From NCBI GenBank assembly GCA_027489105.1, contig JAIYAJ010000244.1, positions 1 to 7,763 on the forward strand: DNA of 7,763 nt, in the 5' to 3' direction. Below the pieces are notes generated by a model, which saw nothing but the letters and a program-made list of their open reading frames with translations, did not search any database and was not told the origin of the DNA. Below, in pieces: positions 1-7,101 of this stretch; the stretch's first letter is position 1, and each line of letters begins with the position of its first letter. The DNA comes from Zymomonas sp. (GTDB lineage: Bacteria > Pseudomonadota > Alphaproteobacteria > Sphingomonadales > Sphingomonadaceae). The position numbers and the translations under genes were made by a program.

Positions 1-1
1 C

Positions 2-64
2 GGCAATATCGGCCGCGTCGGCAGCGTCGGCCCGGCCGGCGGCACGGCGGACAACCCGAACTGA
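2..64 (+). CDS. Possible C-terminal end of an unidentified protein (partial)
   Basis: Reading from base 2, twenty codons stay open and end in TGA at 62-64. The encoded tail is rich in glycine and small residues (it begins GNIGRVGSVGPAGG and ends TADNPN). A non-coding stretch and a hairpin-forming repeat pair follow, which is what one expects just after the end of a gene, and the gene would converge on gpsA. Twenty open codons in GC-rich DNA are weak evidence on their own, and the glycine-rich tail gives no family. The call rests mostly on context. Confidence 0.3.
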   Translation, partial: GNIGRVGSVGPAGGTADNPN

Positions 65-115
65 GCGATGGCTTAGGGCTTGGGGCGCGCTGCTCTCTTG
101 TAAACATCGTTCCGC

Positions 116-167
116 CCTTCCCCTCCACCGTCCTGCGGACGGTCCCCCTCCCCGTGCCGGGGAGGAA
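116..167 (+). repeat. REP-like palindromic repeat, copy A
   Basis: This is a 52-bp GC-rich unit with two internal hairpins. The first spans 127-143, with a 7-bp stem (ACCGTCC/GGACGGT) and loop TGC. The second spans 147-165, with an 8-bp stem (CCTCCCCG/CGGGGAGG) and loop TGC. It matches copy B on the other strand at 46 of 52 positions. It lies between a possible gene end at 64 and the gpsA stop at 264, a typical place for REP/BIME-type elements. It could also act as a transcription terminator for convergent transcripts, although no T-run follows it. Confidence 0.8.
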
Positions 168-191
168 CTTGGGTGTCGCTTGTGGGAAAAA

Positions 192-243
192 TTCCTCCCC
201 GGTACGGGGAGGGGGACCATGCGGAGCATGGTGGAGGGGAAGG
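192..243 (-). repeat. REP-like palindromic repeat, copy B (inverted)
   Basis: This is the inverted partner of copy A, separated from it by a 24-bp spacer (168-191) that includes a run of five A. Its hairpins lie at 194-212 (loop GTA on the plus strand) and 216-232 (stem ACCATGC/GCATGGT). Five of the six differences from copy A fall in the small hairpin. Four of these form two compensating base-pair changes, so the stem is kept while its sequence changes. The pair can also fold as one long cruciform with 52-bp arms. It ends 20 bases from the gpsA stop. Confidence 0.8.
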
Positions 244-263
244 CGATGCCGCTGAACCGCCCT

Positions 264-1247
264 CTACGCCCCCTCCTGCTTCAGCGGCCGCGCGAGCAAT
301 TCGCTCACCACCTCCGCCACCGTCGCCTTGCCCGCGAGCAGCGCGCAGACCGCGTCGACGATCGGCATGTCGACTCCCGCCTCGCGTGCGGCTTCGGCGA
401 GGACCGGGGCTGTCGCCGCACCCTCTGCGACCGTCCGGCGGTCGGAGAGGAGGTCGCTCGCCGAACGGCCCTCGCCCAGCCCCTTGCCGAGCGAGAAGTT
501 GCGAGAACTGGTCGAGGAGCAGGTCAGCACCAGATCGCCCAGCCCCGACAGGCCCGCCAGCGTCTCCGCCCGCGCACCGCGCGCGAGGCCGAAGCGGGTC
601 ATCTCCGCAAAACCCCGGCTGATCAGCGCGGCGCGCGCGTTCTGGCCCAGCCCCGCGCCCTCGACGACGCCGCAGGCAATGGCGAGGACATTCTTCACCG
701 CGCCGCCGATCTCCGCACCGATCACGTCCTGCGACAGATAGGGGCGGAAGCCGGGACGGCGCAGCCGCTCGGCCAGCGCGCGGCCGACCGCCTCATCCTC
801 ACAGGCGAGCGTGATTGCGGTCGGCTTCCCCCCCGCAACCTCATGCGCGAAGGTCGGGCCCGACAGCACCGCGATCGGCGAGTCCGACGCAACCGCCGCC
901 GCGACTTCGGACATCAGCTGGCGCGATCCGGCCTCCATGCCCTTGGCGCACAGGACCAGTGGCTTTCCAGCACAGGGCAGCTCGGCCAACACCGAACGGA
1001 CGAACTGCGCTGGCACGACCACCACCAGCGCATCGCACTCCGCCAGATCGGCGAGCGCCCCGGTCGCGCGGATCGAGGGGCTGAGCGAAAGCCCCGGAAG
1101 GAACAGCGGATTGGCATGGTCGGCATTGACCGCAGCCACCACCTCGGGCTCCCGCGCCCACAGCAGAACGTCGGACCCATCGCTGGCGATCACCTGTGCC
1201 ATGGCGGTGCCCCAGGCGCCGCCGCCGATCACGCCCAGCCGGTCCAT
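264..1247 (-). CDS. gpsA: Glycerol-3-phosphate dehydrogenase [NAD(P)+]
   Basis: This cytoplasmic enzyme reduces dihydroxyacetone phosphate to sn-glycerol 3-phosphate, the backbone for phospholipid synthesis. The protein is 327 residues, the normal family length. The N-terminal Rossmann fold opens with the dinucleotide-binding motif GVIGGGAWGTA (5-15). The conserved lysine of CAKGME is at 102, SGPTFAHEVA is at 129-138, and GGAVKN carries the presumed catalytic lysine at 185. The C-terminal domain has GLGDL (236-240) and TCSSTSSRN (242-250). I chose the ATG at 1247 because GGAGG (rc of 1256-1260) lies 8 bases upstream and the glycine motif then starts at the usual position. An upstream ATG at 1274, overlapping the tsaD stop as ATGA, would add nine residues. 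The gene ends in TAG (264-266) and is probably cotranscribed with tsaD, 23 bases upstream. Confidence 0.96.
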   Translation of the reverse strand: MDRLGVIGGGAWGTAMAQVIASDGSDVLLWAREPEVVAAVNADHANPLFLPGLSLSPSIRATGALADLAECDALVVVVPAQFVRSVLAELPCAGKPLVLCAKGMEAGSRQLMSEVAAAVASDSPIAVLSGPTFAHEVAGGKPTAITLACEDEAVGRALAERLRRPGFRPYLSQDVIGAEIGGAVKNVLAIACGVVEGAGLGQNARAALISRGFAEMTRFGLARGARAETLAGLSGLGDLVLTCSSTSSRNFSLGKGLGEGRSASDLLSDRRTVAEGAATAPVLAEAAREAGVDMPIVDAVCALLAGKATVAEVVSELLARPLKQEGA

Positions 1248-1253
1248 GGTTCG

Positions 1254-1260
1254 CCCCTCC
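1254..1260 (-). promoter_or_regulatory. Ribosome binding site that decides the gpsA start
   Basis: On the minus strand the sequence reads GGAGGGG, with the core GGAGG eight bases before the ATG at 1247. It lies just downstream of the tsaD stop. It is too close to serve the alternative ATGs at 1274 and 1268, so it favours the 1247 start. Confidence 0.75.
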
Positions 1261-1270
1261 AAAGCCATTG

Positions 1271-2305
1271 TCATGCCTTTACTCCGGCGCCGCGTGCCTT
1301 CTCGGCCGTCGGATCGAGCGGCCAGCGTGCGCGGGCCGGCGTCTCCATGTCGTCGACCAGCCCGGCGGCGAAGCGCTCGGCCCCTGCCCAGGCGATCATC
1401 GCGCCATTGTCGGTGCACAGCCACAGCGGCGGCGCGGCGAAGCGCAGCCCAGAGCGCGCGGCCAGATCGGCCAGCGCCGCTCGGATCGCTTGGTTGGCGG
1501 CGACGCCCCCCGCCACGACGAGCGCGGTCGCGCCATCGGCTGCATCGAGCGCAATGCGGGTCCGGTCGACCAGGCAGTCGACGACCGCCTGCTGGAAGGA
1601 CGCCGCGATGTCCTCGGGCTTATGGGTGCCGGCATCACGCGCACGCAGGACCGCGCTCTTAAGCCCGGCAAAGGAGAAATGCGGCTCGCCGCTGCCCACC
1701 AGCGGACGCGGCAACGGCACCGCGCGCGGATCGCCCGACAGCGCCGCGCGCTCGACCGCAGGCCCGCCGGGAAATCCCAGGCCGAGCAGCTTCGCCGTCT
1801 TGTCAAAGGCCTCGCCGGCGGCATCGTCGATCGTGGTCGCGAGGCGCCGATAGCGGCCGACGCCCTCGACGAAGAGCAGCTGGCAATGGCCACCGGATAC
1901 CAGCAGCAGCAGATAGGGATAGACCAGCGTCGGATCGGCCAGACGCGGCGAGAGGGCGTGCCCTTCCAGATGGTTGACCGCGATCAGCGGTTTGCCCGCC
2001 GCATGGGCCAGTGCCTTGCCGGTCATCAGCCCGACCATGACCCCGCCGATCAGGCCCGGGCCCGCCGTCGCCGCGATCGCGTCGACATCCGCAAGGGTCA
2101 GCCCCGCATCGGTCAGCGCGCCTTCGACCAGCGGCACCGCCATCTCGACATGCGCGCGCGCGGCGAGCTCGGGCACGACCCCGCCAAAGGGGCGATGCGC
2201 CTCCTCCTGCCCGGCCAGCCGGTGCGACAGCACCTTGCCGTCGCTGGTCACCAGCGCCGCGGCCGTCTCGTCGCAGCTCGATTCGATGCCGAGGATGATC
2301 GCCAT
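1271..2305 (-). CDS. tsaD: tRNA N6-adenosine threonylcarbamoyltransferase
   Basis: TsaD transfers the threonylcarbamoyl group from threonylcarbamoyl-AMP to A37 of tRNAs that read ANN codons. In bacteria it works with TsaB and TsaE. The product is 344 residues, as expected for the family. The ASKHA-fold protein starts GIESSCDET (6-14). The metal-binding HLEGH motif is at 112-116, VSGGH at 136-140, GFPGGP at 177-182, SFAGLKSA at 211-218, AGGVAANQ at 265-272, and CTDNGAMIA at 297-305. The ATG at 2305 puts the GIESS motif where the family has it. The open frame continues upstream to 2413, but those residues look unrelated to TsaD and run through the divergent intergenic region. The ribosome binding site is weak (AGG a few bases upstream). 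It is the first gene of a tsaD-gpsA unit. Confidence 0.97.
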   Translation of the reverse strand: MAIILGIESSCDETAAALVTSDGKVLSHRLAGQEEAHRPFGGVVPELAARAHVEMAVPLVEGALTDAGLTLADVDAIAATAGPGLIGGVMVGLMTGKALAHAAGKPLIAVNHLEGHALSPRLADPTLVYPYLLLLVSGGHCQLLFVEGVGRYRRLATTIDDAAGEAFDKTAKLLGLGFPGGPAVERAALSGDPRAVPLPRPLVGSGEPHFSFAGLKSAVLRARDAGTHKPEDIAASFQQAVVDCLVDRTRIALDAADGATALVVAGGVAANQAIRAALADLAARSGLRFAAPPLWLCTDNGAMIAWAGAERFAAGLVDDMETPARARWPLDPTAEKARGAGVKA

Positions 2306-2411
2306 GCGGCGCCTGTAGAGCGAATTGCCGGCGGAAGGAAATATCGGCGCGACAGAAGTCGCCCGCTTACACACTCGCAGCTTGTTAACATCCTTGCTGT
2401 ACCGCGCTCCC
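2306..2411. promoter_or_regulatory. Divergent intergenic region between tsaD and the membrane-protein gene
   Basis: Two genes are transcribed away from each other here, so promoters for both directions must lie in or near these 106 bases. The region is more AT-rich than its surroundings around 2330-2345 and 2381-2395. It holds a perfect 8-bp palindrome, TGTTAACA (2383-2390). I could not assign convincing -35 and -10 boxes to either strand, so only the arrangement supports the call. Confidence 0.45.
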
Positions 2412-3944
2412 ATGGCCAGTCTCGCCCCACCCCTCGACCGATCGGTGTCGCGCGGACCATCATTGCTGCAACAGACGGTGCCGGCGGCGGTGCTGTTCGG
2501 TGCGATCGTCGGCTGGCTGAGCTACGATCTCCTCCTGCTCTGCCGCTTTCTCGGGCTCGGCGGCTTCGGGCTGCATGCGGGCTGGGTGTGTCTGTCGCTC
2601 GCGCTGTTCTGGCTGCTCACCCTGCCCCGCCGGATCGACCTCCTCGCGGGGCCCACCGTCGCCCGGCTGCTGCTCTGCGTTGGAGGCGCGGCACTGCTGC
2701 TGATCCTCGGCGGCGAAGGGCGGCTGCTCTACGCCAACATAGACTGGCAAGTCCGCGACGCGGTGCTCAGCGACATGATCGCGAACCCTTGGCCCTTCGC
2801 TTATGCCGATGGAAATCTGCTGCGGGCGCCGATCGGCATGTATCTGGCGCCGGCGCTGATCGGCAAAGCTTTCGGTCGTGCGGCGGCCGATATGGCGCTG
2901 CTCGCGCAGAATGCGCTCTTCCTGGGGGCGCTCCTGGCGATCGGCTCGACGCTGTTCTCCCACCGGCGCCAAAGGCTGATCGCGCTCGCCACCTTCCTGC
3001 TGTTCAGCGGGCTCGACATTCTCGGCCAGATCAAGGTCGGCCATGCGGCAGGCCTGACGCCCACCGCGCATCTCGAAGGCTGGGGCCCGTCGCAATTTTC
3101 GTCGACGATCACCCTCGCCTTCTGGGTGCCGCAGCATGCGCTGGCCGGCTGGCTCGGCGCGCTGGCCGTCCTGCTCTGGCGCGAGCGGCGGCTCGGCCTC
3201 GGCACCCTGCTGATGCTGCCGCCGATGATCGCGCTCTGGTCGCCCTTTGCGGCGCTGGGCCTGCTGCCCTTCTTGGCAGTGGCCTGCGTCGGGGACATCC
3301 GGCGTCGCGCCATTCGGCTGGCGGACCTGCTGCTGCCGGGCGCGGCGACCGCTCTTGCCCTGCCCGCGCTTCTTTATCTGGCAGCGGGATCGGATGCGGT
3401 GGGGCTACGCGCCTTTCCGATCCGGTCCGACATATATCTGAGTTTCCTCATGATCGAGATCCTGCCCTTCCTGCTGATCGGTCTGGCCGGCATGAAGGCG
3501 CGCTTCGGCGGGGCGCTGTTCGCCACGGCGGCGCTGTTCCTGCTGGGCGCACCGCTGATCCAGATCGGCGGCTCGATCGACTTCGCGATGCGCGCGACCA
3601 TTCCGGCCCTGGCGATCCTGATCGCGCATCTGGCCGACATGATGGGCGGCGGCTGGGCGGCATCGGCCCGCCGCAAGATCGCGCTGGCGGCCCTGCTGTG
3701 CGTCGGCGCAGCAACACCGGTGACCGAGGTCCTGCGGGCGCTGAGCTTTCCGGCCAGCCCACTCGGCCACTGCCACGTCTCGCGCGCCTGGGACGAAAGC
3801 TTCGCGGTCTTTCCCAAGACCGGCTATTTCGCGCCGTTGGACAGCCTGCCCACCGCGCTGCGTCCGCACCGGCCGCATATCGTGGCTCCGGACCGAGAAC
3901 AGGCCTGTTTCGACCGGCCATGGGCGAGACCCGCTCTCTTCTAG
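2412..3944 (+). CDS. Uncharacterised multi-pass membrane protein
   Basis: This 510-residue protein has roughly 10-12 hydrophobic segments, by eye near 24-48, 53-71, 84-101, 161-181, 186-206, 233-256, 262-291, 304-326, 342-361, 365-387, 392-411 and 422-440. Two hydrophilic stretches look conserved in character. One, at 104-139, contains [14 protein letters not shown] and NPWPFAY. The other, at 210-243, contains [12 protein letters not shown] and [12 protein letters not shown] soluble tail (about 445-510) carries two cysteines (454 and 499) and may be periplasmic. Acidic and aromatic loops between many helices resemble GT-C-type glycosyltransferases, but the acidic loop follows about the third helix and I see no defining motif, so the function is unknown. 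The ATG at 2412 has no clear ribosome binding site. An in-frame TTG at 2325 would add 29 residues. The MATE gene follows after 54 bases. Confidence 0.85.
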   Translation: MASLAPPLDRSVSRGPSLLQQTVPAAVLFGAIVGWLSYDLLLLCRFLGLGGFGLHAGWVCLSLALFWLLTLPRRIDLLAGPTVARLLLCVGGAALLLILGGEGRLLYANIDWQVRDAVLSDMIANPWPFAYADGNLLRAPIGMYLAPALIGKAFGRAAADMALLAQNALFLGALLAIGSTLFSHRRQRLIALATFLLFSGLDILGQIKVGHAAGLTPTAHLEGWGPSQFSSTITLAFWVPQHALAGWLGALAVLLWRERRLGLGTLLMLPPMIALWSPFAALGLLPFLAVACVGDIRRRAIRLADLLLPGAATALALPALLYLAAGSDAVGLRAFPIRSDIYLSFLMIEILPFLLIGLAGMKARFGGALFATAALFLLGAPLIQIGGSIDFAMRATIPALAILIAHLADMMGGGWAASARRKIALAALLCVGAATPVTEVLRALSFPASPLGHCHVSRAWDESFAVFPKTGYFAPLDSLPTALRPHRPHIVAPDREQACFDRPWARPALF

Positions 3945-3988
3945 CGTTTCCGGCACACGCGGTTTCCGTTCGCGATTCAAACCTCTAT

Positions 3989-3992
3989 GGAG
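3989..3992 (+). promoter_or_regulatory. Ribosome binding site favouring the second ATG of the MATE gene
   Basis: GGAG lies six bases before the ATG at 3999. The earlier in-frame ATG at 3987 has no purine-rich sequence in front of it, so this site argues for the downstream start. Confidence 0.55.
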
Positions 3993-3998
3993 CACGCC

Positions 3999-5399
3999 AT
4001 GGAGGAGAATCCTGAATCGCGCTCGCCCTGGCGAACCGAAGCCAGAGCGCTGATCGCGCTCAGCCTGCCGCTGGTCATCGCCAATCTCGGCTGGTCGGCG
4101 ATCTCCGCGACCGACCTGTTGCTGCTCGGCCGGCTCGGGCCGGACGCGGTCGCCGCCGGATCGCTCGCGCTCAACCTCTATCATGCCTTTCTGATCTCCG
4201 GCATCGGCCTGACCAGCGCGGTGTCGCCGCTGATCGCGAGCGAACGCGGCCGCAAGCTCCATTCGGTCCGCGACATCAGACGATCGGTCCGCCAGACCGC
4301 CTGGGCCGCCGGCCTTCTCTGCCTGCCCGCCTGGCTGTTGCTGTGGCAGGCGGAGGCGGTGCTGATCGCGATCGGTCAGGATCCGGAACTCGCTGCCCGC
4401 GCCTCCGAACTCGTCCATGGCCTGCAGTGGGGCCTGTTCCCCTATTTCCTCTTCCTGGTCCTGCGCAATTTCGTCGCCGCGTTGGAGAAGCCGATCTGGG
4501 GCGTGATCGTCACCTTGCTGACCGTGCCGTTCAATGCGTTCGCCGGATGGGTGCTGATCTTCGGTCACCTCGGTCTGCCCGCCATGGGCCTGCGTGGGGC
4601 AGGTCTGGCGAGCCTGCTGACCTCCTGCTTCATGGCGATCGGTATGGGGCTGGTGGTCATGCGCGACCGGCGCTTCCGCCGCTATCGGCTGTTCGGGCGC
4701 TTCTGGGTCGCCGACTGGCCGCGCTTCAAGACGGTGTGGAAGATCGGCCTGCCGGTCGCGATCACCGTGGGTTTCGAGGCGACGGTGTTCAACGCGGCGG
4801 TTTTCCTCATGGGCCTGATCGGACGCGCCGAACTCGCGGCCCACGCCATCGCGATCCAGATTGCCGCCCTCTGCTTCATGGTGCCGATGGGTGTCGGCCA
4901 GGCAGCGACGGTGCGGGTCGGCTATGCCCATGGGCGGGGCGATCCGGCGGCCGTGGGGCGCGCCGGATGGCTAGCGCTGGGACTGGGGAGTGCCTTCTCC
5001 GCAGCAGCCTCCGCGCTGCTGATCTTCGCTCCGCGCCCGCTGATCGGAGCCTTCATCGATGTCGACCTGCCGGCGAACATGATCGTCGTCGACCTTGCGG
5101 TGTCCTTCCTGGCGGTCGCTGCACTGTTCCAGCTGGTCGACTGCACCCAGGCGATCGCCGCAGGTGTGCTGCGCGGCCTGCAGGACACCCGCGTTCCGAT
5201 GATCTTCGCCGCCTTCGGCTATTGGGTCGTGGGGATCGGGACCGGCGTGCTTCTCGCATTCAAGCTGCACCTCGACGGGGTCGGGATCTGGCTCGGGCTG
5301 GCGGCCGGGCTCGGTGTCGTCTCGGTGCTGCTCGTGTGGCGCTGGATGTGGCGAGAGCGGCTCGGCCTGCTCCATCTGCCGGTCGAGCGACGCGACTGA
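3999..5399 (+). CDS. MATE-family efflux transporter (NorM-like)
   Basis: This inner-membrane antiporter is predicted to export drugs or metabolites in exchange for Na+ or H+. From the ATG at 3999 it is 466 residues with about 12 membrane segments in two similar halves, the normal MATE size. The N-terminal half starts ALIALSLPLVIANLGWSAIS (17-36), followed by ATDLLLLGRLG. The second half starts KIGLPVAITVGFEATVF (248-264). Acidic residues at D39, E260 and D381 match by position the cation-coupling residues described for NorM of Vibrio cholerae (D36, E255, D371). The segment AGVLRGLQDTRVPM (388-401) is typical of the family. An ATG at 3987 would add four residues. Substrate cannot be told from sequence. 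The gene lies 54 bases after the membrane-protein gene and 54 before hemC, so cotranscription with either is possible. Confidence 0.92.
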   Translation: MEENPESRSPWRTEARALIALSLPLVIANLGWSAISATDLLLLGRLGPDAVAAGSLALNLYHAFLISGIGLTSAVSPLIASERGRKLHSVRDIRRSVRQTAWAAGLLCLPAWLLLWQAEAVLIAIGQDPELAARASELVHGLQWGLFPYFLFLVLRNFVAALEKPIWGVIVTLLTVPFNAFAGWVLIFGHLGLPAMGLRGAGLASLLTSCFMAIGMGLVVMRDRRFRRYRLFGRFWVADWPRFKTVWKIGLPVAITVGFEATVFNAAVFLMGLIGRAELAAHAIAIQIAALCFMVPMGVGQAATVRVGYAHGRGDPAAVGRAGWLALGLGSAFSAAASALLIFAPRPLIGAFIDVDLPANMIVVDLAVSFLAVAALFQLVDCTQAIAAGVLRGLQDTRVPMIFAAFGYWVVGIGTGVLLAFKLHLDGVGIWLGLAAGLGVVSVLLVWRWMWRERLGLLHLPVERRD

Positions 5400-5408
5400 T
5401 GCCTAGAC

Positions 5409-5432
5409 GCGCCGGGCCTTTTGCTCCGGCGC
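5409..5432 (+). other. Hairpin between the MATE gene and hemC
   Basis: A perfect 7-bp stem, GCGCCGG (5409-5415) and CCGGCGC (5426-5432), encloses a 10-base loop containing TTTT. It starts 9 bases after the MATE stop and ends 21 bases before the hemC ATG. The downstream sequence is pyrimidine-rich (CTCCTTCTCT) but lacks a T-run, so it is not a convincing intrinsic terminator. It could be a weak terminator or processing site that partly separates the two genes, or chance in GC-rich DNA. Confidence 0.4.
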
Positions 5433-5453
5433 CTCCTTCTCTATGCAGGCGCG

Positions 5454-6383
5454 ATGAACGCACCTCACCCTTCCCGCCCGCTCCGCCTGGGCACCCGTGG
5501 ATCGCCGCTGGCGCTGACCCAGGCCCGGATGACCATCGCCGCCCTGTGCCAGGCGCATGGCTGGTCCGAGGACGCGGTCGAGATCGTCACGATCAAGACC
5601 AGCGGCGACCGCATCCAGGACCGGCCATTGGCCGAGGTCGGCGGAAAGGCGCTGTGGACCAAGGAACTCGATCGCGCCCTGCAGGATGGCGAGATCGACT
5701 TCGCGGTCCATTCGATGAAGGACGTCGAAACCATCCGCCCGGTCGAGATCGTGATCGCCGCGATGCTGCCGCGCGCCGACGTGCGCGACCGGCTGATAGG
5801 TGCCGAAAGCCTCGCGGCCCTGCCGGCTTCGCCACGCATCGGCACATCCTCGCCCCGTCGTGCGGCGCAGGTGCGCCGCGCCCGCCCCGATGCGGAGGTG
5901 GTCCTCTTCAGAGGCAATGTCGACACGCGGCTGGCGAAGCTCGCCGCTGGCGAGGCGGATGCGACCCTGCTCGCCAGCGCCGGGCTCGAACGGCTGGGAC
6001 GTCCCGACATCGGGCATCCGATCCCGGTGACCGACATGCTGCCGGCTCCGGCCCAGGGCGCGGTGGGAATCGAGACGCTGGCTGCGCGCGAGGAATTGCG
6101 CGCGATCCTCGGCGCGATCGACGATCCGCAGACCAATGCCTGCGTGTCGGCCGAGCGGGCGTTGCTCGCAGCCCTTGGCGCGGATTGCCGTTCGCCGGTC
6201 GCGGCCCTCGCGGTGCGCTCGGGTGCGGGGCTCCACATACGCGCCGAGATCATGAGCGGGGACGGCGCGATCTGCCGCTCGGGTGAGGCGATGTTGCTGC
6301 AGACCAGCGATGCGGCGGCGCTGGCTGCGCGCCTGCTCCACGATGCCCCACCGGCCCTCGCCGAACTGTTCACCGGCGCATGA
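5454..6383 (+). CDS. hemC: Hydroxymethylbilane synthase (porphobilinogen deaminase)
   Basis: HemC joins four porphobilinogen molecules into the linear tetrapyrrole hydroxymethylbilane, the substrate of HemD, in the cytoplasm. The protein is 309 residues, the usual length. LGTRGSPLALTQA (12-24) is the family N-terminal motif. KTSGDR (48-53), FAVHSMKD (83-90, with the catalytic aspartate at 90), GTSSPRR (130-136) and FRGNVDTRL (152-160) line the active site. Cys245, in LGADCRSPVAALA, is the attachment site of the dipyrromethane cofactor, so the enzyme appears intact. The start is the ATG at 5454, which puts the motif at the family's usual place. An in-frame TTG at 5421 lies in the upstream hairpin and is unlikely. 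The ribosome binding site is weak (AGG, 4 bases before the ATG). The stop codon overlaps the hemD start. Confidence 0.97.
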   Translation: MNAPHPSRPLRLGTRGSPLALTQARMTIAALCQAHGWSEDAVEIVTIKTSGDRIQDRPLAEVGGKALWTKELDRALQDGEIDFAVHSMKDVETIRPVEIVIAAMLPRADVRDRLIGAESLAALPASPRIGTSSPRRAAQVRRARPDAEVVLFRGNVDTRLAKLAAGEADATLLASAGLERLGRPDIGHPIPVTDMLPAPAQGAVGIETLAAREELRAILGAIDDPQTNACVSAERALLAALGADCRSPVAALAVRSGAGLHIRAEIMSGDGAICRSGEAMLLQTSDAAALAARLLHDAPPALAELFTGA

Positions 6384-7069
6384 GCCGCCGCCCGCTGCTG
6401 ATCCTGCGGCCCGAGCCCGGCGCCACCATGACCGCGAAATCCGCGTTCGATCAGGGCTGGCGACCGATCGTCGCGCCAATCTTCCGGATCGAACCGCTCG
6501 CCTGGGACGCGCCGCCGGCATCCGACTATGACGCGCTGTTCGTGACCAGCGCCAATGCGGTGCGGCAGGCCGGAAAGGCTCTGTCCCGCTACCGCGACAT
6601 GCCCGCCTATGCGGTCGGCGCGGCAACCGCGCGCGCGCTCAAATCGGCCGGCTTTACCCAGATCCGCACCGGTCGCGGTGACGCCGCGATGATGATGCTC
6701 ACCGCCGCTGCAGAGGGGGTGACGTCGGCCTTGCACCTGGCCGGAGAAGACCATCGCGACAGCGAACATCCCGACATCCGGCTCGACCGGCGCCTCGTCT
6801 ATCGCAGCGCTGCCGCGGGCCGGCTGAGCGAGAAGGCTGAACTGGCCTTGCGCAGCGGTGAGGCGGTGGCGCTTCTCCATTCGGGCCGCGCGGGCGAACG
6901 CTTCGCGCAACTCGTCGACGAAGCCGCCATCCCCCGGAACGGAATTCGCATCGCCGCGCTCGCACCCGCAGTGGCGGAGGCGGCGGGGCATGGCTGGGCC
7001 GCGACGATCGCCGCCGACAGGCCGGACGATGCCGCGCTTCTGGCGGCGGCTGCCCGGCTGTGCCAATAA
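6380..7069 (+). CDS. hemD: Uroporphyrinogen-III synthase
   Basis: HemD closes and inverts ring D of hydroxymethylbilane to give uroporphyrinogen III, the branch point to heme and other tetrapyrroles. The product is 229 residues, typical for this poorly conserved family. Visible marks are the N-terminal LILRPEPGA (7-15), LFVTSANAV (53-61), AYAVGAATARAL (76-87), LHLAGEDHR (118-126) and LLHSGRAGERF (165-175), which match the HemD pattern of two Rossmann-like domains joined by strands. The ATG overlaps the hemC stop as ATGA, indicating translational coupling and a shared mRNA. The gene ends in TAA at 7067-7069. Sequence alone gives moderate support. Overlap with hemC makes the call strong. Confidence 0.93.
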   Translation: MSRRPLLILRPEPGATMTAKSAFDQGWRPIVAPIFRIEPLAWDAPPASDYDALFVTSANAVRQAGKALSRYRDMPAYAVGAATARALKSAGFTQIRTGRGDAAMMMLTAAAEGVTSALHLAGEDHRDSEHPDIRLDRRLVYRSAAAGRLSEKAELALRSGEAVALLHSGRAGERFAQLVDEAAIPRNGIRIAALAPAVAEAAGHGWAATIAADRPDDAALLAAAARLCQ

Positions 7070-7101
7070 GAGTGCGCGACAGGGAGCGAGACGTACCGAC
7101 G

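Noticed and set aside
116..243. The repeat pair as a CRISPR array or tRNA gene
   Set aside because: There are only two units, in inverted orientation, with a 24-base spacer and strong internal palindromes. No tRNA cloverleaf or regular direct repeats are present.
180..1853. A 557-codon open frame on the plus strand opposite gpsA and part of tsaD
   Set aside because: It is of low-complexity, basic composition, starts inside the repeat spacer and crosses two well-supported minus-strand genes. It is a shadow of their codon bias.
2306..2411. Specific -35/-10 promoter boxes for tsaD or the membrane-protein gene
   Set aside because: Several weak hexamers can be picked (for example GATATT on the minus strand), but none has a matching partner at a proper distance, so I did not assign a promoter.
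1196..4015. A 939-codon open frame on the plus strand spanning tsaD antisense and the membrane-protein gene
   Set aside because: Its translation is arginine- and proline-rich with no family motif. It runs antisense to the clearly real tsaD and out of frame with the real membrane protein. Long shadow frames are expected in GC-rich DNA with strong third-position bias.
3405..4931. A 508-codon minus-strand frame opposite the membrane protein and MATE genes
   Set aside because: The product is rich in R, Q, E, D and H with no recognisable domain, the usual reverse-complement image of hydrophobic membrane-protein codons.
4343..6286. A 647-codon plus-strand frame across the MATE-hemC boundary
   Set aside because: It is out of frame with both real genes, of low complexity, and crosses a gene boundary.
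5465..7066. A 533-codon minus-strand frame opposite hemC and hemD
   Set aside because: hemC and hemD have intact family motifs and overlap each other as an operon. The antisense product has no motif.
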